DNA of 64,000 nt from Paraflavitalea devenefica (lineage in GTDB: Bacteria > Bacteroidota > Bacteroidia > Chitinophagales > Chitinophagaceae), in contig NZ_JAARML010000001.1 of the NCBI RefSeq assembly GCF_011759375.1, positions 2,356,001-2,420,000 of the forward strand, given 5' to 3'. The notes under the pieces were generated by a model. That model did not search any database and was not told where the DNA came from. It saw nothing but the letters and a program-made list of their open reading frames with translations. This document shows positions 19,150 to 27,775 of the stretch, piece by piece (position 1 is the first letter of the stretch; every line of letters begins with the position of its first letter). Made by a program: the position numbers and the translations under genes.

Positions 19150-19767
19150 ATGGCTATAAAAGTTTTCATAGTTGATGACCATTACATGGTCATAGAAGGT
19201 ATTCGCGCTTTGCTGCAAAATGAAACCAGCATCGAGCTTACCGGTCATGCCATGTCTGCCGACTCCTGCCTGTCCTTTCTGCAACAGCAACAGCCGGATG
19301 TCATCCTCATGGACATCAACCTCGGCGATAAAAGTGGTATTGATCTTTGCGCAACAGTCAAACAAAAATATCCGGACATCTTCATCCTGGGCCTCAGCAC
19401 TTTCAACCAGCAAAGCTTCATTCGTAAAATGGTGGACAACGGCGCCAGTGGTTATGCGTTAAAAAATGCAACACGTGAAGAATTGCTGGAAGCTATCACC
19501 ACCATCGTAAAAGGAAAACTCTACTTCAGCCATGAAGCTGCCCGCTCGCTGCGTGCGCCCGATCAATCAGACTTGCCTGTGCTCACCCGGCGGGAAAAAG
19601 AAGTATTGGGCTTAATTGCAGAAGGACTGACCAATAACGAAATTGCGGAAAAACTCTTTATCGGTACCACCACCGTTGATACCCACCGGAAAAGCCTGCT
19701 TAACAAATTAAACGCAAAGAACACTGCCTCCCTCATTCGCATCGCTACTCAGTTGCAGCTTATTTAA
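19150..19767 (+). CDS. NarL/LuxR-family response regulator
   Basis: 205 residues. Receiver domain with VFIVDDHYMVIEGI, phospho-acceptor Asp55 in VILMDINLGD, and the conserved GASGYALKNA. The C-terminal LuxR-type helix-turn-helix reads LTRREKEVLGLIAEGLTNNE then TVDTHRKSLLNKL. TAA of the kinase gene is followed at once by this ATG, so the pair is co-expressed. It should bind DNA as a dimer on phosphorylation. A terminator hairpin follows. Confidence 0.96.
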   Translation: MAIKVFIVDDHYMVIEGIRALLQNETSIELTGHAMSADSCLSFLQQQQPDVILMDINLGDKSGIDLCATVKQKYPDIFILGLSTFNQQSFIRKMVDNGASGYALKNATREELLEAITTIVKGKLYFSHEAARSLRAPDQSDLPVLTRREKEVLGLIAEGLTNNEIAEKLFIGTTTVDTHRKSLLNKLNAKNTASLIRIATQLQLI

Positions 19768-19773
19768 AATACA

Positions 19774-19823
19774 AAAAAACTTCGGGCAGCATCTCCTACA
19801 GGAAATACTGCCCGAAACCATCA
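19774..19823. terminator. Bidirectional terminator
   Basis: TTCGGGCAG (19781) and CTGCCCGAA (19808) flank an 18-base loop; an A tract on the left serves the minus-strand gene as its U tract. It lies between convergent genes. Confidence 0.65.
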
Positions 19824-19838
19824 ATATCAGAAACTTAA

Positions 19839-20846
19839 CTACGGGTGCGTACATTCGTGAAAACTATCCCCGGCCGGATAACTGAACGCATTCACCAGCT
19901 TCCAGCGGGCCTTATACAATCCCAGGGAAGCATGCTGGTATACTACGGCCCCGTTAATATCCAGTATTCGATCGGTGCGCCAGGTTTCACCGCCCACCCC
20001 ATTGGCTTTGGCCATAATCGTTTGATAGCCTGAAGGTCCGGATGCAACAGACTTAACGGCGCTCGTGGTTTTCACTAAAGTAAAGACGCCGGTCGTTACA
20101 TTGAACCGGTAAATATGTCCTGAATTCGTGAGCCACAGGTCTGTTGTGCTGCCATGTACGGGAAACAGGTCATGCGCATTGCCCTCGGGCATCGTGTACG
20201 TAGTTTTCAAGGTTAACTTGGGCGCTCCGCAACTGCCATTATACGTGAATACCTTTAGCTTGTCTTTCCCGGCGGCATACAACTGCTGCCGTGCATGGTC
20301 CCATACCACATTATGTACATCTTCAAAGGCAATAGGAGCGGTCTGGGCAGATTCATCGTTGATATACGAATCAACAGTAAAGATCATCAGGTAGCCACCG
20401 GTAGTAGAAGCAGTCACGATATTGCCATTAGGCAACAACTCTGCGGAGTGCGTATTCCCGCCGGCATAATCGTACCAGATGGCTTTCTTGCTGGAAACAT
20501 TGATCAGCGCCACGCCGCCGCCCGAAGCGGTGGCAAGCACATACTTGCCATTATACACCAGCTTGGCTTCGCTGAGGTTGGAAAACCAACCCTGCGCGCC
20601 GGAGCGGATCATGGCATAAGAGGCGGTAGCCTTCCATTCCCAGGTAATCGTATTGCCATTGGCAATATCTACCATAATAATGCGGGCATTCTTTTGATCA
20701 CAGATAATAATCTCTTTGGGAGTGGCGGCTTCAGCCGCTGTGGTAGCTGTTTCATTACTAAGGGCAGGGTCTGAAACAGGATTTGAATGATCGCGCCGGC
20801 AGGATAGGGCCAGCAATAAAGAAGCAATCACAAATAATGATCTCAT
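19839..20846 (-). CDS. Lipoprotein with beta-propeller-like repeats (possibly DUF6528-like)
   Basis: 335 residues from the ATG at 20846 (MRSLFVIASLLLALSC), which gives a lipobox LALSC with Cys16; an open frame runs 40 codons further upstream but has no signal. The body has repeated short strands ending in aspartate turns (IIICDQKNARIIMVD, YVLATASGGGVALIN, GNIVTASTTGGYLMIF, NVVWDHARQQLYAAG, DLWLTNSGHIYRF), as in WD40/NHL-type propellers. It may belong to the DUF6528 family, but I cannot confirm this. Expected location is an inner or outer membrane lipid anchor facing the periplasm. No enzyme motif is seen. Confidence 0.75.
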   Translation of the reverse strand: MRSLFVIASLLLALSCRRDHSNPVSDPALSNETATTAAEAATPKEIIICDQKNARIIMVDIANGNTITWEWKATASYAMIRSGAQGWFSNLSEAKLVYNGKYVLATASGGGVALINVSSKKAIWYDYAGGNTHSAELLPNGNIVTASTTGGYLMIFTVDSYINDESAQTAPIAFEDVHNVVWDHARQQLYAAGKDKLKVFTYNGSCGAPKLTLKTTYTMPEGNAHDLFPVHGSTTDLWLTNSGHIYRFNVTTGVFTLVKTTSAVKSVASGPSGYQTIMAKANGVGGETWRTDRILDINGAVVYQHASLGLYKARWKLVNAFSYPAGDSFHECTHP

Positions 20847-21037
20847 AGATAAATGGTTTAAAAAATAAAAGAACATATTGGTTGCCGGTAGAAATATAGT
20901 GATAATAACGCAATCCGTATGGCCGTAACAACCCCATTTAATGCACCCTTCACAGTAAAACAGCAAGGCAAACGTTTGCGTTGTATCTTTATTCCCCGCG
21001 CTGCAGGTTTTTGCGGGCGAAACAACACATTCTTACT

Positions 21038-21114
21038 TGTCATTTCGAACCCTGCCATATGTCGTTGCATACACAGTGGCCTATGCAGGGTGAGAAATCT
21101 GCTATCGACGCAAA
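21038..21114 (+). repeat. Dispersed intergenic hairpin repeat, copy 2
   Basis: Begins TTGTCATTTCGAACCCTGC and ends GCAGGGTGAGAAATCTGC, then GACGCAAA. Compared with copy 1 (4812) the outer sequence is the same but the stem changed from ACCCGC/GCGGGT to ACCCTGC/GCAGGGT, keeping the pairing. It sits in a 374-base gap upstream of the ABC transporter; I see no gene in the rest of that gap. Confidence 0.75.
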
Positions 21115-21220
21115 TGGCTCGTAGCCTGCTTCGTACCTTTACAACTAAATCTTTTCGTATCCTACAATATTTGCCCCGTTCATCCGTCTACCGGAACAGG
21201 GAAAAACTAAACAACAAACT

Positions 21221-23011
21221 ATGGCCCGACGCAATCTTGATATACCCAAAGCGAAATTAACATGGGCGAACCTGCGGGAAAGCCTCCTCATCTTCTCCTA
21301 CGTCAAACCTTATATCGGTAAATTCATCACCGGTCTTGTCTTCATTGCCTTGTCTTCACTCACTACCATGGCCTTCCCCTACCTGCTCAAGCAGCTCATC
21401 AATAGCGCCAGTGGGACTGCTGTACCGTCATTGGGTACTGCCGGCAGTATCGTGGGCTGGATGTTTGCCGTCCTGGTCATCCAGATGCTCTTCTCCTTCA
21501 TGCGTATCTACCTCTTCACCTCGGTGGGGGAACATGCAGTGGCCGATATGCGGCGCGACATCTATCGCAAAATGATCACCATGCCCATGGACTTCTTTGC
21601 GCAGCGCAGGGTAGGTGAATTGTCCAGCCGCATCAGTAGCGACCTGTCACAGATCCAGGATGCCGTTACCTCATTGCTGGCGGAAGTATTGCGTGGCCTG
21701 CTCGTCCTGATCATAGGCATTGGTCTCATCCTCTACATATCGCCAAAATTAACAGGCGTTATGCTATCGGTATTACCTGTCATTATTATCATAGCAATAA
21801 TTTTTGGAAAGTTCATCCGCCGCTTCTCCCGGCAAACGCAGGACCAGTTGGCCGATTCCCATATTATCGTACAGGAAACCCTGCAGGGCATCAGCAATGT
21901 AAAATCTTTTGCTAACGAATGGTTTGAGATCAACCGGTATACGCGCAGCCTGCAGCAGGTGATCAAAATGGCTGTCAAAAGCGGTCTGTACCGTGGTATG
22001 TTTGTTTCCTTCCTGCTCTTCAGTGTATTCGGTACCATCGCGCTTGTTGTATGGTACGGGATCGGTCACCTGGCATTTGGCGACCTTACCGCCTTTGTGA
22101 TATACACTGCCTTTGTAGGTGGCAGTATGGCAGGTTTTGCCGATATCTATGGCCAGTTGCAGAAAACAATGGGTGCCACACAACGGGTGCGGGAATTGCT
22201 CAGGGACATTCCGGAACAGGTTTCTGAACAGGATGAACCCATACAACCGGAACACATCCTGGAGGGAGCTGTGCGTTTACAGAACGTAGCATTTAACTAT
22301 CCGTCAAGAGCAGAAGTGACGGTATTAAAAGACGTTTCCATAATAGCTTTGCCGGGTGAACAGGTGGCCATCGTAGGACCCAGCGGCGCCGGTAAATCGA
22401 CCATTGCGGCTTTATTACTGAGATTTTATGAGCCTTCCGGTGGGCAACTGTTTTTCGATGACAAAGCGGCTGCCGGTATTCCGCTCACCCAGTTACGCAA
22501 GCAAATAGCCCTGGTGCCGCAGGATGTATTGCTCTTTGGCGGTACCATCCGGGAAAACATCCTCTATGGGAAGCCAAATGCTACCCAGGAAGAAATAGAA
22601 CAGGCAGCCCGGCAGGCGCATGCACATGAATTCATCATCAACTTCCCCGAGGGTTATGATACTGTGGTAGGAGAGCGGGGCGTTAAACTCTCCGGCGGTC
22701 AGCGTCAGCGCATTGCTATTGCGCGGGCTATTCTGAAAGATCCCGTCATACTCATACTGGATGAAGCTACCAGCTCACTCGATGCTGCTTCAGAATCGCT
22801 GGTACAGGAAGCGTTGGACAACCTCATGAAGAACCGTACTTCCTTCATCATAGCCCACCGTTTATCTACTATCCGCAGTGCCGATAAAATTGTGGTACTG
22901 GAAAAAGGAGTGGTCAGGGAAATGGGCACCCACCAGGAACTACTCAGCCTGCCCGACGGATTATATAAGGAACTTAATCGTTTACAATTAGAAATAACAG
23001 GCGTGGAATAA
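21221..23011 (+). CDS. ABC exporter, fused membrane and ATPase domains
   Basis: 596 residues, the standard length of a half-size type IV ABC exporter (MsbA/BmrA-like). Residues about 20-320 contain six membrane helices, the ATPase domain starts near 355. Walker A GPSGAGKST with Lys392, Q loop LVPQDVLLFGG, signature LSGGQRQRIAIARAI, Walker B ILILDEATSSLD and H loop IIAHRLST are all intact, so it should hydrolyse ATP as a homodimer. Substrate could be lipid, drug or peptide; no peptidase C39 domain is present. It appears to be a single-gene unit after the hairpin repeat at 21038. Confidence 0.95.
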   Translation: MARRNLDIPKAKLTWANLRESLLIFSYVKPYIGKFITGLVFIALSSLTTMAFPYLLKQLINSASGTAVPSLGTAGSIVGWMFAVLVIQMLFSFMRIYLFTSVGEHAVADMRRDIYRKMITMPMDFFAQRRVGELSSRISSDLSQIQDAVTSLLAEVLRGLLVLIIGIGLILYISPKLTGVMLSVLPVIIIIAIIFGKFIRRFSRQTQDQLADSHIIVQETLQGISNVKSFANEWFEINRYTRSLQQVIKMAVKSGLYRGMFVSFLLFSVFGTIALVVWYGIGHLAFGDLTAFVIYTAFVGGSMAGFADIYGQLQKTMGATQRVRELLRDIPEQVSEQDEPIQPEHILEGAVRLQNVAFNYPSRAEVTVLKDVSIIALPGEQVAIVGPSGAGKSTIAALLLRFYEPSGGQLFFDDKAAAGIPLTQLRKQIALVPQDVLLFGGTIRENILYGKPNATQEEIEQAARQAHAHEFIINFPEGYDTVVGERGVKLSGGQRQRIAIARAILKDPVILILDEATSSLDAASESLVQEALDNLMKNRTSFIIAHRLSTIRSADKIVVLEKGVVREMGTHQELLSLPDGLYKELNRLQLEITGVE

Positions 23012-23117
23012 GCTATTTTGGCATAATAAAAAGCGGCATTGGCATCAGTAGAATACTTTAATGAGCTGCTAATCTTAATTTATGTATTTTGGAGCCAAAC
23101 AGCATAAACAACCAGAA

Positions 23118-24548
23118 ATGTCTTATAACGATTACTCCAGAAGAAAATTTTTGAAGCAGGCCATGCTGGCATCTGCTGCTGCAACCGTACCCGGCTTTCT
23201 ATTGGCCAATGAGCAACGGCATCCCCGTAAATTAGGGCCCAATGAAAAAGTCAACCTGGCCTGTGTGGGAATAGGCAACCGCGGAAGGGAGATCATTGAA
23301 GCGTTGCACAAAACCGGCCTGGCCAACATTGTGGCGCTTTGTGATGTAGACATGGGCGCTCCGCATACGGAAGCCATCTTAAAGCAGTTCCCCGATGTAC
23401 CGCGGTTCCAGGACTTCCGGCAAATGTTTGATAAAATGGGCAACCAGATTGATGCCGTGTCAATCGGTGTTCCCGATTTCTCCCACTTCCCCATCACCAT
23501 GATGGCTATGGGCCTCGGCAAGCACGTATACGTGGAAAAACCGATGGCGCGCACCTTCCAGGAAGTGGAACTCATGATGAAGGCGGCGAAAAGATATCCC
23601 AAAGTGGTTACCCAAATGGGCAACCAGGGCCATTCCGATGCCAACTACTTCCAGTTCAAAGCCTGGGTGGATGCCGGTATCATCAAAGATGTGACCGACA
23701 TCACAGCGCACATGAACTCACCACGTCGCTGGCATGGCTGGGATCCTAAGATCACGGCATTCCCTGCTGCCGAGCCTGTGCCGTCCACCCTGAATTGGGA
23801 TATCTGGCAAATGGCTACCAGCGGGCATACCTATAACAAAGATTTTGTGAACGGACAATGGCGCTGCTGGTTCCACTTTGGCATGGGCGCCCTGGGCGAT
23901 TGGGGGGCACACATCCTCGATACAGCGCACCAGTTCCTCGACCTGGGATTGCCTTATGAAGTGGAACCCCTCAAACTGGATGGGCATAACAACTTCTTCT
24001 ATCCCATGTCAACCACGCTCTCATTCAAATTCCCCAAGCGGGGCAGCATGCCGCCGTTGGAAGTGAAATGGTATGATGGCCTGGATAACCTGCCCCCCAT
24101 ACCCAAAGGATATGGCGTATCAGGTCTGGACCCCAACATTCCGCCACCCAGCACCGGCGCCATCAAACCGGCCAAGCTCAATCCCGGGAAGATCATCTAT
24201 AGCAAAGAGCTTACCTTCAAAGGTGGTTCGCATGGCAGCACGCTGTCCATCATTCCGGAGGAAAAAGCAAAAGAGATGGCATCCAAACTGCCTGTTGTGC
24301 CGGAAAGCCCGTCCAACCACTTTGCCAACTTCCTGAAAGCCTGCAAGGGAGAAGAACAAACCCGTTCACCATTCTCCATTGCCGGCCCGTTAAGCCAGGT
24401 ATTCTGCCTCGGCGTACTGGCGCAATGGACAGGAGAAACAATTAAATTCGACAGGGAAAAAAAGATCATCACCAGCAGCAAAAAGATCAATGAACTGCTC
24501 GTGGGTGCTCCGCCACGCAAAGGCTGGGAGCAATACTACAAAGTGTAG
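23118..24548 (+). CDS. Tat-exported Gfo/Idh/MocA-family oxidoreductase
   Basis: 476 residues from ATG 23118; an ATG at 23082 would add 12 residues before the signal. The N-terminus has a twin-arginine motif SRRKFLKQ and a hydrophobic stretch to about residue 33, so export in folded form with its cofactor is expected. The Rossmann part has VNLACVGIGNRGREII and the sugar-dehydrogenase lysine motif VYVEKPMA. A GDWGAHILDTAHQF segment is typical of the periplasmic glycoside-processing branch of this family. It probably oxidises or otherwise transforms a sugar or cyclitol with bound NAD(P). The gene ends at a bidirectional terminator. Confidence 0.92.
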   Translation: MSYNDYSRRKFLKQAMLASAAATVPGFLLANEQRHPRKLGPNEKVNLACVGIGNRGREIIEALHKTGLANIVALCDVDMGAPHTEAILKQFPDVPRFQDFRQMFDKMGNQIDAVSIGVPDFSHFPITMMAMGLGKHVYVEKPMARTFQEVELMMKAAKRYPKVVTQMGNQGHSDANYFQFKAWVDAGIIKDVTDITAHMNSPRRWHGWDPKITAFPAAEPVPSTLNWDIWQMATSGHTYNKDFVNGQWRCWFHFGMGALGDWGAHILDTAHQFLDLGLPYEVEPLKLDGHNNFFYPMSTTLSFKFPKRGSMPPLEVKWYDGLDNLPPIPKGYGVSGLDPNIPPPSTGAIKPAKLNPGKIIYSKELTFKGGSHGSTLSIIPEEKAKEMASKLPVVPESPSNHFANFLKACKGEEQTRSPFSIAGPLSQVFCLGVLAQWTGETIKFDREKKIITSSKKINELLVGAPPRKGWEQYYKV

Positions 24549-24565
24549 GACCTCTGCTATATCAT

Positions 24566-24610
24566 TAAAAAGCGGCTGTCTCCGTATCAAAAGAGGCAGC
24601 CGCTTTACTT
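24566..24610. terminator. Bidirectional terminator
   Basis: AAAGCGGCTG (24569) and CAGCCGCTTT (24597) pair perfectly around an 18-base loop, with A-rich and T-rich flanks, between convergent genes. Confidence 0.8.
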
Positions 24611-24626
24611 TTAAAAAGATAGTAGC

Positions 24627-25718
24627 CTATTCTACCATTAACTTTTGTTGCACCTGGTAACTACCGGCCTTGATGAGCACGATATAAATACCTTTTTGTA
24701 AAGAGCTGACATCAAGCAGGTAATTGTTGTTCCGGATATTGGATATTCGCTTTAGGGCCTTGCCTGAGGCATCTATTACCTGGAGACTATAAGCATCGGC
24801 AAACAACCCGCTTGTAGTAATGGTTACTTCCTTTCTTGCCGGGTTAGGATACAGCAAGGGCATATTCTTGTCAAAAACTTGCTGCCCGGTTGAAGAAGTC
24901 TTCGCATAATTAGTCATCTGCCCTGTGTTGTTCCTTACCATCCACAACCACCGGTTCGTATTCGTATCTGCTCCCGATAGGCTCAAACAGCTATCCCAGG
25001 TAGTATCCGTGTGCCCGCTTCCTGCCTGGATCGTCAGGCGGGCATAGCCGGTTACACTCAAGCTGTCATATATCTTTTCCGACCGGTAAACAGGACAACA
25101 GGAATGGGCATCATTCTCTCCATGCCAAACCCAATGCCGCCTGCCCGGACTGTAATACCGTAATTTGGCATAATTGCCGCCTAAACTGGCGCCTGAAATA
25201 CTGATCGTGGTAGAGAATAAATTCCGGTAAGGGCTCACCTGAGGTCCAAATATATATCCCCAGAACCGCTGTACACCACCACTTAATCCCTCTACATGGA
25301 ATTTTGAATGGTCACTGGTATCTATCGGGGCAATATGTGTGAAAAAATAATTGATATCAGCAGCATAAAATCCGGGACTGTTACCATTCGTGTTCAGAAT
25401 GGTGAATATTTCCCATACAATAGTATCACCAGAAGCCCTCACGGTCCGGCCATCCCAGTTCATGCCGGCATCATTCAGCCATTTTTGTGGAGCATTGGCC
25501 TGAAAACCTGAACAGGTGGTTTGTCCATCACCAGTAAACGAAATCAGAATATGTCTTTCCCCATTGCCGGCAGCCTTAAAATAACCATGAGGCCGGCCAT
25601 TAAACGTCCAGCAAACCTGGGTGCCTGGGACATAATTGGTATCCGGTTGCGCAAAAACGGGAATTGTCAGTAATAACAGGGAAAGCATCCCTGCAGAAAG
25701 AAGGAGTAGATGTCTCAT
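24627..25718 (-). CDS. T9SS-secreted alpha/beta-hydrolase-like protein
   Basis: 363 residues from the ATG at 25718 (MRHLLLLSAGMLSLLLLTIP); the open frame extends 32 codons upstream but the later start gives the signal peptide and leaves a normal divergent spacer. Two serine-elbow candidates are visible: GLSGG with Ser146 and GASLGG with Ser178; GENDAHSC and GSGHTDTTW could supply acid and His. Length and order fit a secreted esterase or depolymerase, but I cannot assign the triad. The last 80 residues (LLYPNPARKEVTITTSG to QVQQKLMVE) are a type A T9SS sorting domain, so the protein is surface-exposed or released. Confidence 0.75.
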   Translation of the reverse strand: MRHLLLLSAGMLSLLLLTIPVFAQPDTNYVPGTQVCWTFNGRPHGYFKAAGNGERHILISFTGDGQTTCSGFQANAPQKWLNDAGMNWDGRTVRASGDTIVWEIFTILNTNGNSPGFYAADINYFFTHIAPIDTSDHSKFHVEGLSGGVQRFWGYIFGPQVSPYRNLFSTTISISGASLGGNYAKLRYYSPGRRHWVWHGENDAHSCCPVYRSEKIYDSLSVTGYARLTIQAGSGHTDTTWDSCLSLSGADTNTNRWLWMVRNNTGQMTNYAKTSSTGQQVFDKNMPLLYPNPARKEVTITTSGLFADAYSLQVIDASGKALKRISNIRNNNYLLDVSSLQKGIYIVLIKAGSYQVQQKLMVE

Positions 25719-25779
25719 AAACAGATAAGGTTTTGCTAAAAATAGTAAAATAATTACGAAATTGATCAACCTATACAAT

Positions 25780-26118
25780 ATGTCAATCGAACTTTCCAAA
25801 AAAGATAAGCGCATTGCCAGAGAACTGATAGAAAAAGGTTTGCAGAAGGAATTTCAGCAAGGCCTGCAACAGTTTGATGCTATTTTACAAAAATGGAAAA
25901 ATGAGCAACAGGATAACAGGGACACTTATCATAACTTATATAAAACCGTTCGGGATTTTGACAAGCACATTGCTCGGCGATATGACAATATGAGAGGTTC
26001 TACGTATCTGATGATATTAGCTGCTCAGCTGGCTGATAAACTGATCAGTGAAGATGAACTGACAGAAATGAATCCCGATGCCCGAAACGCTGTCATATCA
26101 TGGGCCCGGGTAATTTGA
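25780..26118 (+). CDS. Small charged helical protein, unknown function
   Basis: 112 residues from ATG 25780 (MSIELSKKDKRIARELI); an ATG six codons upstream lies in the divergent promoter zone and is less likely. The protein is almost entirely charged alpha helix (KEFQQGLQQFDAILQKWKNE, then FDKHIARRYDNMRGS) with no signal or membrane segment. I do not recognise the family; a conserved cytoplasmic protein of Chitinophagaceae is likely from its composition and its clean reading frame. Divergent from the T9SS hydrolase with 61 bases between the start codons. Confidence 0.7.
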   Translation: MSIELSKKDKRIARELIEKGLQKEFQQGLQQFDAILQKWKNEQQDNRDTYHNLYKTVRDFDKHIARRYDNMRGSTYLMILAAQLADKLISEDELTEMNPDARNAVISWARVI

Positions 26119-26146
26119 CTAAAAGTTATAATGGCAGGTCTTATAT

Positions 26147-26181
26147 CAAAAAAAATAGGAACAGATATGAACCTGTTCCTA
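26147..26181 (-). terminator. Terminator of the tRNA-Glu gene
   Basis: TAGGAACAG (26156) pairs with CTGTTCCTA (26173); on the minus strand the stem is followed by a T tract (the A run at 26147-26155). It starts 5 bases past the tRNA 3' end. Confidence 0.8.
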
Positions 26182-26185
26182 CTTG

Positions 26186-26257
26186 TACCGCGTACGGGAT
26201 TCGAACCCGTATCACCACCGTGAAAGGGTGGTGTCCTAACCCTTAGACGAACGCGGC
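26186..26257 (-). tRNA. tRNA-Glu (TTC)
   Basis: Reading the minus strand, the 72-base cloverleaf has acceptor GCCGCGT/ACGCGGT (G-U at the first pair), D arm with the TCTAAGGGTTAGGA region, anticodon stem CCACC/GGTGG with loop CTTTCAC and anticodon TTC, and a T arm ACGGGTTCGAATCCCGT. The discriminator is A. CCA is not encoded. A matching promoter and terminator flank it. Confidence 0.95.
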
Positions 26258-26287
26258 TGCTGAAGTCCAAAAGTTGGATTGGGAGTG

Positions 26288-26319
26288 CAAAGGTAATAGC
26301 CCAGCTATTTCCCTCCAAA
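26288..26319 (-). promoter_or_regulatory. Bacteroidota promoter of tRNA-Glu
   Basis: On the minus strand TTTG (26319-26316), 20 bases, then TACCTTTG (26295-26288): a full match to the TTTG -33 / TAnnTTTG -7 consensus. The tRNA 5' end lies about 30 bases downstream, fitting a short 5' leader. Confidence 0.75.
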
Positions 26320-26636
26320 TAAAAGTCAAAAACAGCATAAAATATTTTTCTTCTCCGCCCGCTATCTTCCTAACAGCTACCTGTTTACAGGCTTTCCCAG
26401 CCTGTAAGCCGGCACGCGAATAGCTATTCCTTCCAGGGCTAAAGGCTAATGCCTAAAAGCTAATGGCTGACACCTGGACTTCCTTCCCCGAACCAATCCG
26501 ACCCAATTACTGTATTATATTGGTAGACTGCTGAATTATAGCTTAACTCCCGAATTCTGCATTATGTGTTCCGTATTCTGTACGCAATATTGTAACTTCA
26601 CGCCGCATTTGTAAACCAATAAATAAAATCTTGACA
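26320..26636. other. Noncoding stretch between tRNA-Glu and gapA
   Basis: No gene seen. It holds a perfect hairpin TTACAGGCT-TTCCC-AGCCTGTAA (26385-26407) without a T tract, and two diverged 14-bp direct repeats CTAAAGGCTAATGC / CTAAAAGCTAATGG (26439-26466). The gapA promoter must lie in the last 100 bases; CGCATTTG just before the gene is a weak -7 candidate. Confidence 0.5.
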
Positions 26637-27650
26637 ATGAGCACAGTTAAAGTGGCCATCAACGGGTTCGGACGTATCGGCCGGTTGGTATATCGCCAGA
26701 TCTACAAAATGGACGGTATTGACGTAGTAGCAATTAACGACCTCACCAGTCCTAAGGTGTTGGCCCACCTCCTCAAATACGACAGCGCACAAGGTCGTTT
26801 TGATGCCGACGTAAAAGCTTCTGAAAACTCTATTATAGTAAATGGCGACGAAGTAAAGATTTACGCCCAGAAAAACCCAGCCGAAATTCCCTGGAAAGAC
26901 CACGGCGTGGACGTAGTACTGGAATGTACCGGTTTTTTTACCGATAAAGACAAAGCAGCCGCTCACATTACTGCAGGTGCCAAAAGAGTAGTTATCTCTG
27001 CACCCGCTACCGGCGACCTCAAGACCATCGTATTCAATGTTAACCACAATACGCTCGACGGCAGCGAAACCATCATCAGTTGCGCTTCCTGTACTACCAA
27101 CTGTCTGGCTCCAATGGCCGACACCCTCGACAAGCAATTCGGTATCGTAAATGGTTTAATGACCACCATCCACGCTTATACCAACGACCAGAATACACAG
27201 GACGCTCCGCACCCGAAAGGTGACCTGCGCCGCGCCCGCGCTGCTGCTCAGAACATTGTTCCCAACAGCACCGGCGCCGCCAAAGCCATTGGCCTTGTAT
27301 TACCAGGTCTGAAAGGTAAGCTTGATGGTTCTGCACAGCGTGTGCCTACCCTTACCGGTTCACTCACTGAGCTCACAGCCATCATTTCTAAGAAAACAAC
27401 CGTAGCCGAACTGAATGCCGCTATGAAAGCCGCCTCCAATGAAAGCTTTGGATATACAGAAGATGAGATCGTAAGCACCGACATCATCGGCTCTACTTAT
27501 GGTTCATTATTCGATGCTACCCAAACACGCGTACAAACCGTGGGCGATTCCCAACTGGTGCGTGTAGTAAGCTGGTACGACAATGAAATGAGCTATGTAA
27601 GCCAACTGGTGCGTACCGTGAAATACTTCGCCGGCCTCATCAGCAAATAA
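26637..27650 (+). CDS. gapA: Glyceraldehyde-3-phosphate dehydrogenase
   Basis: 337 residues from ATG 26637 ([20 protein letters not shown]), with a TTG two codons upstream rejected. The NAD-binding front INGFGRIGR, the active-site block [18 protein letters not shown] with catalytic Cys152, the phosphate-binding loop and the closing [16 protein letters not shown] are all intact. It converts glyceraldehyde-3-phosphate to 1,3-bisphosphoglycerate in glycolysis, the substrate of Pgk encoded 125 bases downstream. The two form the classic gap-pgk pair; a large nested palindrome lies between them. Confidence 0.98.
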   Translation: MSTVKVAINGFGRIGRLVYRQIYKMDGIDVVAINDLTSPKVLAHLLKYDSAQGRFDADVKASENSIIVNGDEVKIYAQKNPAEIPWKDHGVDVVLECTGFFTDKDKAAAHITAGAKRVVISAPATGDLKTIVFNVNHNTLDGSETIISCASCTTNCLAPMADTLDKQFGIVNGLMTTIHAYTNDQNTQDAPHPKGDLRRARAAAQNIVPNSTGAAKAIGLVLPGLKGKLDGSAQRVPTLTGSLTELTAIISKKTTVAELNAAMKAASNESFGYTEDEIVSTDIIGSTYGSLFDATQTRVQTVGDSQLVRVVSWYDNEMSYVSQLVRTVKYFAGLISK

Positions 27651-27655
27651 CATTC

Positions 27656-27764
27656 GTATAGATTTCTATACCCATAACCGCAAAGAAAGCCAAACGTCAC
27701 ACCAAAGCCTCGGCAATTGCCGGGCTGCCGTTTCCCGACGTTCATCTCTTTGCGGTTACTTTTT
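27656..27764 (+). promoter_or_regulatory. Nested palindromes between gapA and pgk
   Basis: First GTATAGATTTCTATAC (27656-27671), a short palindrome 6 bases after the gapA stop. Then AACCGCAAAGA (27676) pairs with TCTTTGCGGTT (27747), AACGTC (27693) with GACGTT (27737), and CGGCAATTGCCG (27711) is a palindrome inside. The outer stem is followed by ACTTTTT. It could be a partial terminator, a processing site setting the gapA/pgk ratio, or a REP-like element. Confidence 0.5.
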
Positions 27765-27775
27765 AAAATCACTAT

